Source: Rhodopseudomonas sp. BAL398 (lineage in GTDB: Bacteria; Pseudomonadota; Alphaproteobacteria; Rhizobiales; Xanthobacteraceae). Taken from it: 64,000 nucleotides of DNA. The stretch covers positions 3,612,501-3,676,500 of the forward strand of contig NZ_CP133111.1 in assembly GCF_033001325.1 (NCBI RefSeq), in the 5' to 3' direction. The notes below the pieces were generated by a model, which worked only from the letters and a program-made list of their open reading frames with translations, made no database searches and was not told the DNA's origin. The position numbers and the translations under genes are program-made. Shown piece after piece: positions 1 to 7,300 of this stretch. The first letter of the stretch is position 1; each line of letters begins with the position of its first letter.

Positions 1-286
1 GCGCGGCCTTGAGCAGACAGGCCTGCGCGATCTCCAGCGCCTGATCGAGCCGGCCCTTGTAGAAATAGAAGCGGTACAGTCCGATCAGCACCGCGGCATG
101 GTCCGGCGCCAACGCGAATGCCTCGCGCAAATGCTGTTCGGCGATATCATCGCGCTGATACTGCACGCCGGCGAGATCGAGGTGCCGCTGCGCGTCGGAG
201 GGCAATCCGGCGCCGAGCAGCGCGTCGGCCAGTAGCGATTGCTCCGGCCCGGACATCGTCAATTCGCTGTGCAGGGCGCCCGGCAT
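1..286 (-). CDS. TPR-repeat protein of the nif operon (3' part outside window)
   Basis: Only the first 95 codons are inside the window; the gene runs off the left edge. From about residue 35 it reads as tetratricopeptide repeats, with helix pairs such as HLREAFALAPDHAAVLIGL followed by YKGRLDQALEIAQACL. The ATG lies 2 bases past the stop codon of the HesB-like gene, so it is very probably co-translated from the nifB mRNA. TPR proteins in this place are seen in Rhodopseudomonas and Bradyrhizobium nif clusters. Their exact role is not established; a scaffold in cluster or cofactor assembly would be a guess. Confidence 0.75.
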   Translation of the reverse strand, partial: MPGALHSELTMSGPEQSLLADALLGAGLPSDAQRHLDLAGVQYQRDDIAEQHLREAFALAPDHAAVLIGLYRFYFYKGRLDQALEIAQACLLKAA

Positions 287-288
287 GT

Positions 289-651
289 TCAGAACTCCCG
301 CAATTGATGCAGGTTGGTGGCGGGGTGGGGCGGCGCGGCGCCATCGCCGGCACAGCCGCAGACATTCGGCTTCGGATCGTGGAACACAAATTCGCTGCGG
401 GTCGCCGTCTCGACGAAATCGATGGTGACGCCGCTCAGCAGCAGCCGGCTTTCAGCCGGCAGGAACAGCTTGATGTCGCCATGATCGATCACCGCGTCGC
501 CGGGGCGCGGCACGGCCTCGACATCGAACGCCGCCGCCAGCCCGGAGCAGCCGCCGGAGGACACCGACAGCCGGAAACCGCCGGCGCCGCCGCTGAGACG
601 AATCATGCGGCTAATGAATTTCTCGGCCGATGGGGTGAAGCTGAAATCCAT
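289..651 (-). CDS. HesB/IscA-type iron-sulfur carrier of the nif cluster
   Basis: A 120-residue A-type Fe-S carrier. The three cysteines that bind the cluster in this family are visible: C35 in SGGCSGL, and C98 and C100 in NVCGCAG. The length is normal for IscA/HesB proteins of nif clusters (110-125 residues). Such proteins carry or hand over Fe-S clusters to nitrogenase and to NifB in the cytoplasm. It follows the ferredoxin gene by 10 bases and precedes the TPR gene by 2, so it belongs to the nifB operon. It is a nif-associated IscA by context; the sequence alone does not separate it from housekeeping IscA or ErpA. Confidence 0.85.
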   Translation of the reverse strand: MDFSFTPSAEKFISRMIRLSGGAGGFRLSVSSGGCSGLAAAFDVEAVPRPGDAVIDHGDIKLFLPAESRLLLSGVTIDFVETATRSEFVFHDPKPNVCGCAGDGAAPPHPATNLHQLREF

Positions 652-661
652 CGCACCCTCC

Positions 662-886
662 TCACGCCGGCGCCTGGTAGCGCGGAACCGAATTGTCGAT
701 CACGCAGGTATTGTCGACCGGGCACACTGCGACGCATTGCGGGATATCGAAATGGCCGAGGCATTCGGTGCACTTCTTCGGGTTGATGACAAAGGTGCCG
801 CCCTTCTCGTAAATCGCGACATTCGGGCATTCCGGCTCGCAGGCGGAACATGCGGTGCATTGCGAGGCGACGATCTTGTAAGCCAT
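662..886 (-). CDS. fdxN: 2[4Fe-4S] ferredoxin downstream of nifB (FdxN type)
   Basis: A 74-residue low-potential bacterial ferredoxin. Two cluster motifs are complete: C10, C13, C16 and C20-Pro, then C39, C42, C51 and C55-Pro. The longer spacing inside the second motif (C42 to C51) is typical of the FdxN/NifB-associated group. FdxN-type ferredoxins deliver electrons in the cytoplasm for nitrogen fixation, to NifB for radical-SAM chemistry or to nitrogenase reductase. It lies 80 bases after the nifB stop and shares the nifB promoter. A second, close copy lies upstream of nifB (2782-2976); the first 10 residues are identical in both. Confidence 0.9.
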   Translation of the reverse strand: MAYKIVASQCTACSACEPECPNVAIYEKGGTFVINPKKCTECLGHFDIPQCVAVCPVDNTCVIDNSVPRYQAPA

Positions 887-966
887 TTGCTATCCTTCAC
901 GGCGGGCAGCTGCCCGGTCTGCTGAGTTTTGCGCCGCCGCTGACAGCGCCACGATCGCGCCGAGCA

Positions 967-2523
967 TCAGGTCTCGGTAAACGCCCCCTGGCGGATGTCG
1001 GCATCGCCACGCGCGACGTGGCGGATCTCCGACTTGCCGACGCGCGCCAGATAGTCCTTGAAATAGGCGATCACCGATTGCTCGATGAATTCGAAGGCGT
1101 AGCTCTCGACCGCCTCGATCCCGGCGCCTTCCAACGAATCCTTCGGGCAGATCCCGATCTTGGCGACCAGCACCGCGGTGCAATCATTCAGCGCCCGCAG
1201 GATCGGCTCGACGCCGTCGGCGCTGGCATAGCCGCCCTCGCAATACAGATCGACGCGGCGGTGACCGACGAATTTGGCGCCCGCGCTCGAGGCCTCGTAG
1301 ATCTGGAATTCGTGGGCGTGGCCGAAATGCTCGTTGATCCGCCCACCGCCCTTGGTGGCGATCGCGACCAGAATCTTGATGTCGCTGGTCTCGTCCACGA
1401 GCTTGGCGAGCTCGGCCTGCTTGGCCTTGGCAATCACTTCGCGCTCCTGCTCGACCTTGGCCTGATAGGCCTGGCGCGCGGCGAGGTCGTAGTTCACGTC
1501 CATCTCCATCACCTTGTCGGTGGAGAATTCGGCGCTGCGGTCCTCGCCGAGCAGGCCGACGGCATCGGCGCGGCACTGCCGGCAATGCCGCATCATGTTC
1601 ATCTCGCCTTCGCAGGCATCCTGCAGCGCCTTCAATTCCTGCGCGCTCGGGCCACGCTGGCCGGTCAGGCCGAACACCGTGCCGTGCTCGGGCGCGGAGA
1701 TCAGCGGCATGATGTTGTGCAGGAAGGCGCCGCGCGACTTCACCGCCTTGTTGACTTCGACGAGGTGCTTGTCGTTGACCCCGGGGATCATCACCGAATT
1801 GACCTTGACCAGGATGCCGCGCGCGGTGAGCATTTCCAGCCCGAGCAATTGCCGCTCCGACAGGATGCGCGAGGCCTCGACGCCCTCGATGCGGCGGTGA
1901 TTGTAGAAGATCCACGGATAGATTTTGGTGCCGATTTCCGGATCGACCATGTTGATAGTGATGGTGACGTGGTCGACATTCATCGCGGCGATCTGCTCGA
2001 CATGGTCGGGCAGCGTCAGCCCGTTGGTCGACAGGCACAGTTTGATATCGGGGGCGGTCGCGGCGACCAGCTCGAAGGTCTTGAAGGTCTTGCCCGGATT
2101 GGCCAGCGGATCGCCGGGGCCGGCGACGCCGAGCACGGTCATCTGCGGGATGGTGGAGGCCACCGCCAGCACCTTGCGCGCCGCCTGTTCGGGCGTCAGC
2201 TTCTCGCTGACCACGCCGGGGCGGGATTCGTTGGCGCAATCATATTTGCGATTGCAGTAATTGCACTGGATGTTGCAGGCCGGCGCCACCGCGACATGCA
2301 TGCGGGCGAAGTGATGATGCGCCTGCTCGCTGTAGCAGGGATGGTTCTTGACCTTGTCCCAGATCTCCGGCGGCAGGTCGCCCTGCCCGGCGCCGGAGCC
2401 GCAGCTGGCCTTGCCGCTGCCGCCCGTGCTGCTGCATCCGGTCTGCGCCGCCTCGCGTCGCACGTCGTCCAGCGTCTTTCCGCCTGGCCCGCCGAAGTCG
2501 TGCAGCTGTAGCAACTTTTGCAT
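967..2523 (-). CDS. nifB: NifB, nitrogenase FeMo-cofactor biosynthesis radical-SAM enzyme
   Basis: NifB builds NifB-co, the 8Fe-9S-C core of FeMo-cofactor, by radical S-adenosylmethionine chemistry in the cytoplasm. The protein is 518 residues, the usual length for the two-domain form. The radical-SAM motif C-X3-C-X2-C is at C83, C87 and C90 ([16 protein letters not shown]). Further cysteines near residues 30, 41 and 63 fit the auxiliary cluster sites. A NifX/NafY-like domain starts near residue 385 ([24 protein letters not shown]). The ATG at 2523 follows a GAGGG ribosome site. A sigma-54 promoter and a NifA activator site lie upstream (2626-2640, 2736-2751). It is first in an operon with a ferredoxin, a HesB-like carrier and a TPR protein. 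Confidence 0.97.
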   Translation of the reverse strand: MQKLLQLHDFGGPGGKTLDDVRREAAQTGCSSTGGSGKASCGSGAGQGDLPPEIWDKVKNHPCYSEQAHHHFARMHVAVAPACNIQCNYCNRKYDCANESRPGVVSEKLTPEQAARKVLAVASTIPQMTVLGVAGPGDPLANPGKTFKTFELVAATAPDIKLCLSTNGLTLPDHVEQIAAMNVDHVTITINMVDPEIGTKIYPWIFYNHRRIEGVEASRILSERQLLGLEMLTARGILVKVNSVMIPGVNDKHLVEVNKAVKSRGAFLHNIMPLISAPEHGTVFGLTGQRGPSAQELKALQDACEGEMNMMRHCRQCRADAVGLLGEDRSAEFSTDKVMEMDVNYDLAARQAYQAKVEQEREVIAKAKQAELAKLVDETSDIKILVAIATKGGGRINEHFGHAHEFQIYEASSAGAKFVGHRRVDLYCEGGYASADGVEPILRALNDCTAVLVAKIGICPKDSLEGAGIEAVESYAFEFIEQSVIAYFKDYLARVGKSEIRHVARGDADIRQGAFTET

Positions 2524-2625
2524 GGTCGGCCCTCATTGTTCATCGCGCCCGATGCGCGCACTGCCCCGTTACCGATTGCGCCTGGTGGCGCTATCGATGC
2601 CTTGCGACATTCGAAGAGGGACTAC

Positions 2626-2640
2626 GCAACTAATGTGCCA
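2626..2640 (-). promoter_or_regulatory. Sigma-54 (-24/-12) promoter of nifB
   Basis: On the minus strand the sequence reads TGGCACATTAGTTGC. The -24 TGGCAC and the -12 TTGC are perfect and correctly spaced (GG-N10-GC). It lies 103 bases upstream of the nifB ATG and reads toward it. RpoN-dependent transcription with NifA is the established mode for nifB in rhizobia and Rhodopseudomonas. Confidence 0.85.
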
Positions 2641-2735
2641 GCCGGCTCTCCGACCATGAGTTGTTGATACTGCAATGGATTAGCACCGCGCGCGCTGGCG
2701 CATTGGCGACAAGCAACACCCGAGCGGGGCACCGC

Positions 2736-2751
2736 TGTTACGAACGAGACA
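2736..2751 (-). promoter_or_regulatory. NifA upstream activator sequence for nifB
   Basis: The sequence TGTTACGAACGAGACA fits the NifA site TGT-N10-ACA exactly. It lies about 95 bases upstream of the -24 element of the nifB promoter, the usual distance for NifA acting through DNA looping. Confidence 0.8.
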
Positions 2752-2781
2752 TTCGATGCGCGCGCGGCCATGGCTGACCGA

Positions 2782-2976
2782 TCAGGCCGGAATGCAGGTA
2801 TTGTCGACCGGACAGACCGCGACGCATTGCGGCTTGTCGAAATGACCTTCGCATTCGGTGCACTTCGCAGCTTCGATCACATACATGCCGCGCTTCATGG
2901 TGATCGCGGCGTTCGGGCACTCGAATTCGCAGGCGCCGCAAACGGTGCATTGCGAGGCGACGATCTTATAGGCCAT
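2782..2976 (-). CDS. fdxN: Second 2[4Fe-4S] ferredoxin (FdxN type) between nifA and nifB
   Basis: A 64-residue ferredoxin with two 4Fe-4S motifs at C10, C13, C16, C20-Pro and C39, C42, C51, C55-Pro. It is very similar to the copy after nifB but lacks the last ten residues. The ATG at 2976 is preceded by AAGGAG at a good distance, so the longer reading frame that continues upstream is not used. It has its own -24/-12 promoter and two NifA sites (3053-3068, 3123-3157), so it can be expressed as a separate nif transcript. An electron-transfer role in nitrogen fixation is inferred from family and place. Confidence 0.9.
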   Translation of the reverse strand: MAYKIVASQCTVCGACEFECPNAAITMKRGMYVIEAAKCTECEGHFDKPQCVAVCPVDNTCIPA

Positions 2977-2986
2977 GACAGACTCC

Positions 2987-3022
2987 TTCAGGTTCGCAGA
3001 GATTTTCAGGTTCGCAGAGATT
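2987..3022. repeat. 18-bp perfect tandem direct repeat in the fdxN leader
   Basis: The unit TTCAGGTTCGCAGAGATT occurs twice head to tail (2987-3004 and 3005-3022). It lies just upstream of the ribosome site of the ferredoxin gene starting at 2976, inside the untranslated leader. It duplicates the sequence next to the Shine-Dalgarno AAGGAG. A recent slippage duplication is the simplest explanation; an effect on translation is possible but not shown. Confidence 0.85.
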
Positions 3023-3052
3023 GCGTTCCGCAATCGTCTTTCGAACTTGTCT

Positions 3053-3068
3053 TTCAAGCCGCGTGCCA
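3053..3068 (-). promoter_or_regulatory. Sigma-54 (-24/-12) promoter of the upstream fdxN
   Basis: The minus strand reads TGGCACGCGGCTTGAA. The -24 half TGGCACG is perfect; the -12 half is TTGAA where TTGCA is the consensus, so one key base differs. It lies 77 bases before the ferredoxin ATG, with two perfect NifA sites further upstream, which supports it as a real RpoN promoter. Confidence 0.65.
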
Positions 3069-3122
3069 GAAGCTTAGTCGTTGGATTTTCAGTATTTTTC
3101 GGTGCGCACGGGGCGCCGGAGG

Positions 3123-3138
3123 TGTCGGGGGCCCGACA
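3123..3138 (-). promoter_or_regulatory. NifA upstream activator sequence, copy 1
   Basis: TGTCGGGGGCCCGACA is a perfect TGT-N10-ACA site and almost fully palindromic. It lies about 55 bases upstream of the -24 element of the ferredoxin promoter. Confidence 0.75.
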
Positions 3139-3141
3139 GCT

Positions 3142-3157
3142 TGTCGCAAGTCTGACA
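3142..3157 (-). promoter_or_regulatory. NifA upstream activator sequence, copy 2
   Basis: TGTCGCAAGTCTGACA is a second TGT-N10-ACA site, 19 bases from copy 1. Tandem activator sites are known at strongly NifA-dependent promoters. Both lie between the nifA stop codon and the ferredoxin gene. Confidence 0.75.
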
Positions 3158-3233
3158 CCCGAATCTGACACCGCAGACCGGAAAGACCGCAATGGGAGTC
3201 CGGGACGAAAACCTGCCGGCCAGAGCCGCCGGT

Positions 3234-4976
3234 TCAGAAGTGCTTGACCTCGATGTCGTGCTTTTTCAGCGCGTAGCCGATCTGGCGTGGCGTCAGTCCG
3301 AGAATCCGCGCGGCCTTGGCCTGGACCCATCCGGCCCGTTCCATCGCATCGACCAGGCGATCGCGTTCGGACATCTGGGCGTCGCCGCCCTCATCGGCAC
3401 GGCCGGGCGCGGGCTGAACCGCCGGCGCGCGCGCAGCATCGCCGGCGCCGACCAGATCGATCGGGACCTTGCGGGGCAACACCTGCAGCGGGATCTCGGG
3501 GCGCGGCCGCCCCGGCGCGGCGGGCCCGTGGCCTTTCCATAGGATCGACGACAGACATTCATCCTGATGACAGGCAAAATCGCTTTCGTGGATTGCCGGG
3601 CCTGGCGCCAGCGTCGCGGTCCGACGCACGCAGTTCTCCAATTCGCGGACATTGCCGGGGAACGAACAGCCCTTCAACAGCTCGATCGAGGCCGGCTCGA
3701 AGGCCAGTTCGCGCCCATTCTCCTTGTTGAAATTCTTCAGGAATTCGGTTGCCAGCAGCGGGATGTCGGTGGGCCGGTCGCGCAACGGCGGCAGGATCAT
3801 CGGCACCACATTGATGCGGTAATACAGATCGGCGCGAAACTCGTTGCGCGCCACCGCCTCCTCCAGATTGCGGTTGGTGGCGGCGACGATGCGGACATTG
3901 ACCTTGATGGTGTGGTTGCCGCCGACCCGTTCGAATTCCTGCTCCTGCAACACCCGCAGCAGCTTGGCCTGGAACGACGGCGAGATCTCGCCGATCTCGT
4001 CGAGAAACAGCGTACCCTTGTCGGCCAGTTCGAAGCGCCCCTTGCGCGCATTGATCGCGCCGGTAAACGCCCCCTTCTCGTGACCGAACAATTCGGATTC
4101 CAGAACAGATTCCGGCAGCGCCGCGCAATTGATCTTGATGAAGGGGCCGTTGGCGCGCGACGACAATTCGTGGATCGCCTTGGCGATCAATTCCTTGCCG
4201 GTCCCGGATTCGCCGCGCAGCAGCACCGGGGACTGCGATTTGGCGATGATGCTGACCTTGGCCAGCAGCGTGCGGATCGCCTGGCTTTCGCCGACGATAC
4301 CATCGACCTTGACCCGCTTGCGTTCGTTGGTTGGCTTCAGCTCCGACAATTCCTTCTGGAAGCGATGACTTTCCGCCATCAGCCGCTCGCGGTCGCGGGC
4401 CACGACACGATGCAGCTTCACGGTCTGGCCGATCAGATTGGCGATCATGGTCAGGAAGCGGACATCGGCGTCGAAGCGAAAATTGGCGCGGCCGTCGCGC
4501 ACCCGATCGATCGACAGGGTTCCGACCACCTTCGAATCGATCCGGATCGGCACCCCGATGAACGAGACCCTGGTCTCGGCCGAGGCGCCGAGTGCCGCGG
4601 CATCCGCCGCGGTGAACATCGGATGGGCCCCGACATTGTCGGCGACCAGCGGCACCGATGTCGCCACGATCTGGTCGATCGCCTTCTGCGGCAGCCGGGC
4701 GCGGTAACGGTCGTCGCTGCCCTCGTTCCAGCCGGCGCCGACGGTGATATCGGGAACGCCGTCGTCGGCCAGCAGCGAAACCACGCCATTGCGCATCTGC
4801 AGGAAGGATTGCAGCAGGTTGACCACATTGGCCAGCTGGGTCTCGAGCCGCGCCGGCGCGGTGAGAATTTTCGAGATCTCGAAAATGCCGGTGAGCGCAA
4901 TCTCGCTTAGCGGTATCTGAGGCGGAGCCGAGCGCATTTCATCGCTATCCACAAGACGTACTTCGCGGTGAGCCAT
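3234..4976 (-). CDS. nifA: NifA, sigma-54-dependent activator of nif genes (oxygen-sensitive type)
   Basis: A 580-residue enhancer-binding protein. Domains in order: N-terminal GAF domain about residues 25-190; AAA+ domain about 225-455 with Walker A GESGTGKE (255-262), sigma-54 contact loop GAFTGA (302-307) and Walker B LFLDEIGE (323-330); linker; C-terminal Fis-type helix-turn-helix at about 550-578. The cysteine pattern C437-X11-C449-X19-C469-X4-C474 is the signature of alphaproteobacterial NifA whose activity is lost in oxygen, probably through a bound metal. The ATG follows GGAGGT. It lies downstream of fixR on the same strand, with an unusually long 314-bp gap. Confidence 0.97.
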   Translation of the reverse strand: MAHREVRLVDSDEMRSAPPQIPLSEIALTGIFEISKILTAPARLETQLANVVNLLQSFLQMRNGVVSLLADDGVPDITVGAGWNEGSDDRYRARLPQKAIDQIVATSVPLVADNVGAHPMFTAADAAALGASAETRVSFIGVPIRIDSKVVGTLSIDRVRDGRANFRFDADVRFLTMIANLIGQTVKLHRVVARDRERLMAESHRFQKELSELKPTNERKRVKVDGIVGESQAIRTLLAKVSIIAKSQSPVLLRGESGTGKELIAKAIHELSSRANGPFIKINCAALPESVLESELFGHEKGAFTGAINARKGRFELADKGTLFLDEIGEISPSFQAKLLRVLQEQEFERVGGNHTIKVNVRIVAATNRNLEEAVARNEFRADLYYRINVVPMILPPLRDRPTDIPLLATEFLKNFNKENGRELAFEPASIELLKGCSFPGNVRELENCVRRTATLAPGPAIHESDFACHQDECLSSILWKGHGPAAPGRPRPEIPLQVLPRKVPIDLVGAGDAARAPAVQPAPGRADEGGDAQMSERDRLVDAMERAGWVQAKAARILGLTPRQIGYALKKHDIEVKHF

Positions 4977-5290
4977 TTGCTACCTCCATCGCTCCGAACC
5001 AGCCCCTCCCCCGTAGCTTCGGCGCATTGCCGGATTGTGTATGATCCTCAATCGGATGTCGTGCTCATCTTCGCTGCATCGCTGCGGAAGTTGATAGCGA
5101 GCGATGCACAGAAACCACCCAACGCGAAAGCTCGACAAATGGCGGATTGAGGGCAATCCGCAAGTTACCTCGACCATGTCATTGATTTGGAGCAAATAGT
5201 TCGGGTCAAAACATAAGCGCTGGTAACAGCGTCGCCGCCGCGGAGTGATCTATCATTGGGCAGACCCAACAGCTTCGTCGGGTGAATCAC
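4977..5290. other. fixR-nifA intergenic region
   Basis: The 314 bp between the fixR stop and the nifA start hold the nifA ribosome site (GGAGGT) and an FNR/FixK-like sequence (5182-5195). A 65-codon frame starting ATG near 5177 and ending at 4980 on the minus strand has no recognisable family and no good ribosome site, so it is not called. No -24/-12 element is seen here. Confidence 0.5.
5182..5195. promoter_or_regulatory. Candidate FNR/FixK box upstream of nifA
   Basis: TTGATTTGGAGCAA matches TTGAT-N4-ATCAA with a single difference (AGCAA for ATCAA). It is about 206 bases upstream of nifA. FixK/FNR-type proteins respond to low oxygen in this group. A single near-match can occur by chance, so this is a candidate only. 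Confidence 0.35.
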
Positions 5291-6145
5291 TCAAACGTGT
5301 TGTCCGCCATTGATATGGATTTCTTCGCCGGTCACGTAGCTCGCCGCATCGGAGCACAGGAAGAACATCACTTTGGCAACTTCGTCCGGTGTCCCGATAC
5401 GCCGCATCGGGATCGTCGGCGCTAACAGCGCCTCGGTTTCGGGTGACAAGATCTCGGTCTTGATCTCACCCGGCGCGATCGCATTTACCCTGATACCATA
5501 CGGCGCGTAGTCATGCGCCATTTCGCGGGTCAGGCAGGTCAGCGCGGCTTTCGACGTCGCATAGGCGGTGCCGGCGAATGGATGCACCCGCGACCCGACG
5601 ATCGAGGTGACATTGACGATCGATCCGCTTCCCGCGCGCAATTCCTCAAATAGTCCCTGGGCCAGCAGGACCGGCGCGAGCAGATTGACGTGGAACACGC
5701 TCATCCAGGTCGAGACCGGCGTGGTCAGCGAGCTCAGCCGCTCGCCATCGGCGTTCTTGGGCGAGATCGCCGCGTTGTTGATCAGCGCGTGCAGCGGGCC
5801 GCCTGCGAGCTTCTCTTTGAGCTCGGAGATGGCGCGCGGCAACGCGCCATGGTCGGACAGCTCGATCGCGACGTGGTTGTCCAATCCGGTGCTCCAGGGA
5901 CAACGGTCGTCATCGAATGGTTGGCGCGAGCAGGTGATGATGCGCCAGCCGGCATCCGAGAACAGTTTCCCGGTGGCATGCCCGATACCGCGGGAGGCGC
6001 CGGTCAGCACCAGCGTCTTCTGCTTGCCCGAGCGGCTCTCGCGCTGATCATTGTGGAACGGACAGGCCCCCGGGGCGGCCGCAGCGGCCGATTCGGTGAG
6101 CGGCGGTCCCCCGTCGGCGTGTGAAATCTCGCTGATATCTGTCAC
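5291..6145 (-). CDS. fixR: FixR-like short-chain dehydrogenase/reductase of the fixR-nifA operon
   Basis: A 284-residue classical SDR counted from a GTG start at 6145 that follows GGAG at 9 bases; a GTG five codons earlier (6160) is an alternative. The Rossmann motif TGASRGIG lies near residue 52, NNAAIS in the middle, and the catalytic Ser, Tyr and Lys are in VTSIVGS and YATSKAA. The N-terminal extension before the Rossmann fold, the length (about 280 residues) and the place before nifA all match Bradyrhizobium FixR. The enzyme substrate is unknown and the gene is dispensable for fixation in Bradyrhizobium. A -24/-12 promoter and a NifA site lie just upstream, predicting autoactivation of fixR-nifA. 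Confidence 0.85.
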   Translation of the reverse strand: MTDISEISHADGGPPLTESAAAAAPGACPFHNDQRESRSGKQKTLVLTGASRGIGHATGKLFSDAGWRIITCSRQPFDDDRCPWSTGLDNHVAIELSDHGALPRAISELKEKLAGGPLHALINNAAISPKNADGERLSSLTTPVSTWMSVFHVNLLAPVLLAQGLFEELRAGSGSIVNVTSIVGSRVHPFAGTAYATSKAALTCLTREMAHDYAPYGIRVNAIAPGEIKTEILSPETEALLAPTIPMRRIGTPDEVAKVMFFLCSDAASYVTGEEIHINGGQHV

Positions 6146-6193
6146 GGACGGTGTCTCCACTGCCTGCTTGTCGCCGCGGCCGAGCAACGGGTT

Positions 6194-6209
6194 TGCAGGA
6201 TCCGGGCCA
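6194..6209 (-). promoter_or_regulatory. Sigma-54 (-24/-12) promoter of fixR-nifA
   Basis: The minus strand reads TGGCCCGGATCCTGCA, with GG-N10-GC in perfect spacing and two differences from TGGCACG-N4-TTGCA. It lies 48 bases upstream of the fixR GTG. A -24/-12 promoter is the known start of the Bradyrhizobium fixR-nifA operon, which supports the assignment. Confidence 0.65.
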
Positions 6210-6249
6210 TCGGATTTCGGGCTCAAAACGCTCAGTTCGGGCCAAAACG

Positions 6250-6265
6250 TGTCCGCTGAACGACA
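6250..6265 (-). promoter_or_regulatory. NifA upstream activator sequence before fixR
   Basis: TGTCCGCTGAACGACA fits TGT-N10-ACA. It starts 41 bases upstream of the putative -24 element, closer than the usual 80-150 bases, so function is likely but not certain. Confidence 0.55.
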
Positions 6266-6423
6266 AGGTGAGGCTTTGCAAACAGCCTTCAGGTGCGCTT
6301 TGCGACACTGGATCGACGAGCCGCAGCGCTGCACGGTATTGAAATGCCGCGAGAATGCCATTCCGGGGCTGGTCCGGCTTTTGCTTTATTGCCGCCGGAC
6401 ACAATTGTGACGGCGGACCGTAA

Positions 6424-7281
6424 ATGCATCACCCAGCCGATTATCGCCGCCAGCGTATCGCCATCGTGCTGGGGACCAGCGAGATCGCTTCCGCGGTCGC
6501 CGTTCATCTGCAGCACGCGCGCTACGGCGTGGTGATGTCGCACGATCCCCACCCGCCGGTGATCCGACGCAAGATGGCGTTTCATGATGCGTTGTTCGGC
6601 GATGCGGTCACCGTCAACGGCGTCCGCGGCGAACGCGCCGATGACGGCGTCCAGCTCTTCAAGGCGCTGCGTCATTCCGGGCGGATTCAGGTGACCTGGC
6701 TGGCGCTGCCCGATCTGCTGACCCTTGGGACGATCGACGTGCTGGTCGATGCGCGACTGCAGAAGCATCGGGTGAAGCCGGATCTGCGCCGGCTAGCACG
6801 CCTGGCGATCGGCCTGGGGCCAGGATTTTCGAGCAGCGCGAATTGCGACGTCGCAATCGAGACCCGGCCCGGCCGCAGCGGATTGCTGGTCCGGGACGGC
6901 TGGACCGACGCCGCCGACGGCGTCGCCAGCCCGCTCGGCACCGCCGGCGCCGAACGCTTCGCCTATTCCAGCCACAGCGGCCGCTGGTACACCGCCATCG
7001 AAATCGGCTCGCGGGTGTTCAAGGGCTTCGTGCTGGGTCATTTGGCCGGCGAAGCGGTGCGGGCGCCGTGCGACGGCATGCTGCGCGGCATTGCGCGCGA
7101 CGGCAGCGAGGTCCCGGCCGGCGTCAAGCTGTTGGAAATTGATCCGCGTGGGCGGCATGCGCAATGGACCGGCATCGACGATCGGGGCCGCAGCATCGCT
7201 CGGGCAGTCCTGCGGGCGGTCGCGGTCGACACCGCGACGCACAGCGGCGTCGCCGTCGCCATGCCATCCTATCCGGCTTGA
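6424..7281 (+). CDS. YqeB/EF2563-type molybdenum-hydroxylase accessory protein
   Basis: A 285-residue protein of the family annotated as selenium-dependent molybdenum hydroxylase system protein YqeB, related to XdhC-type maturation factors. An N-terminal Rossmann-like stretch (IAIVLGTSEIASAVAVHL) is followed by the family block around VTWLALPDL and by IGLGPGF, which family members share before the S-[AC]-CD segment. Family members are thought to help mature or sulfurate the molybdenum cofactor of hydroxylases. It diverges from fixR and faces feoB. It occurs next to nif genes in Rhodopseudomonas, but no direct link to nitrogenase is known. The ribosome site is weak (GGCGGA), so the start is moderately sure. 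Confidence 0.75.
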   Translation: MHHPADYRRQRIAIVLGTSEIASAVAVHLQHARYGVVMSHDPHPPVIRRKMAFHDALFGDAVTVNGVRGERADDGVQLFKALRHSGRIQVTWLALPDLLTLGTIDVLVDARLQKHRVKPDLRRLARLAIGLGPGFSSSANCDVAIETRPGRSGLLVRDGWTDAADGVASPLGTAGAERFAYSSHSGRWYTAIEIGSRVFKGFVLGHLAGEAVRAPCDGMLRGIARDGSEVPAGVKLLEIDPRGRHAQWTGIDDRGRSIARAVLRAVAVDTATHSGVAVAMPSYPA

Positions 7282-7300
7282 CGCGCGCAGGCAGCGCTGT

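Noticed and set aside
850-2511. A very long open frame on the plus strand opposite nifB
   Set aside because: High-GC genes leave long open antisense frames. The composition is that of a mirror image and nifB on the other strand is unmistakable.
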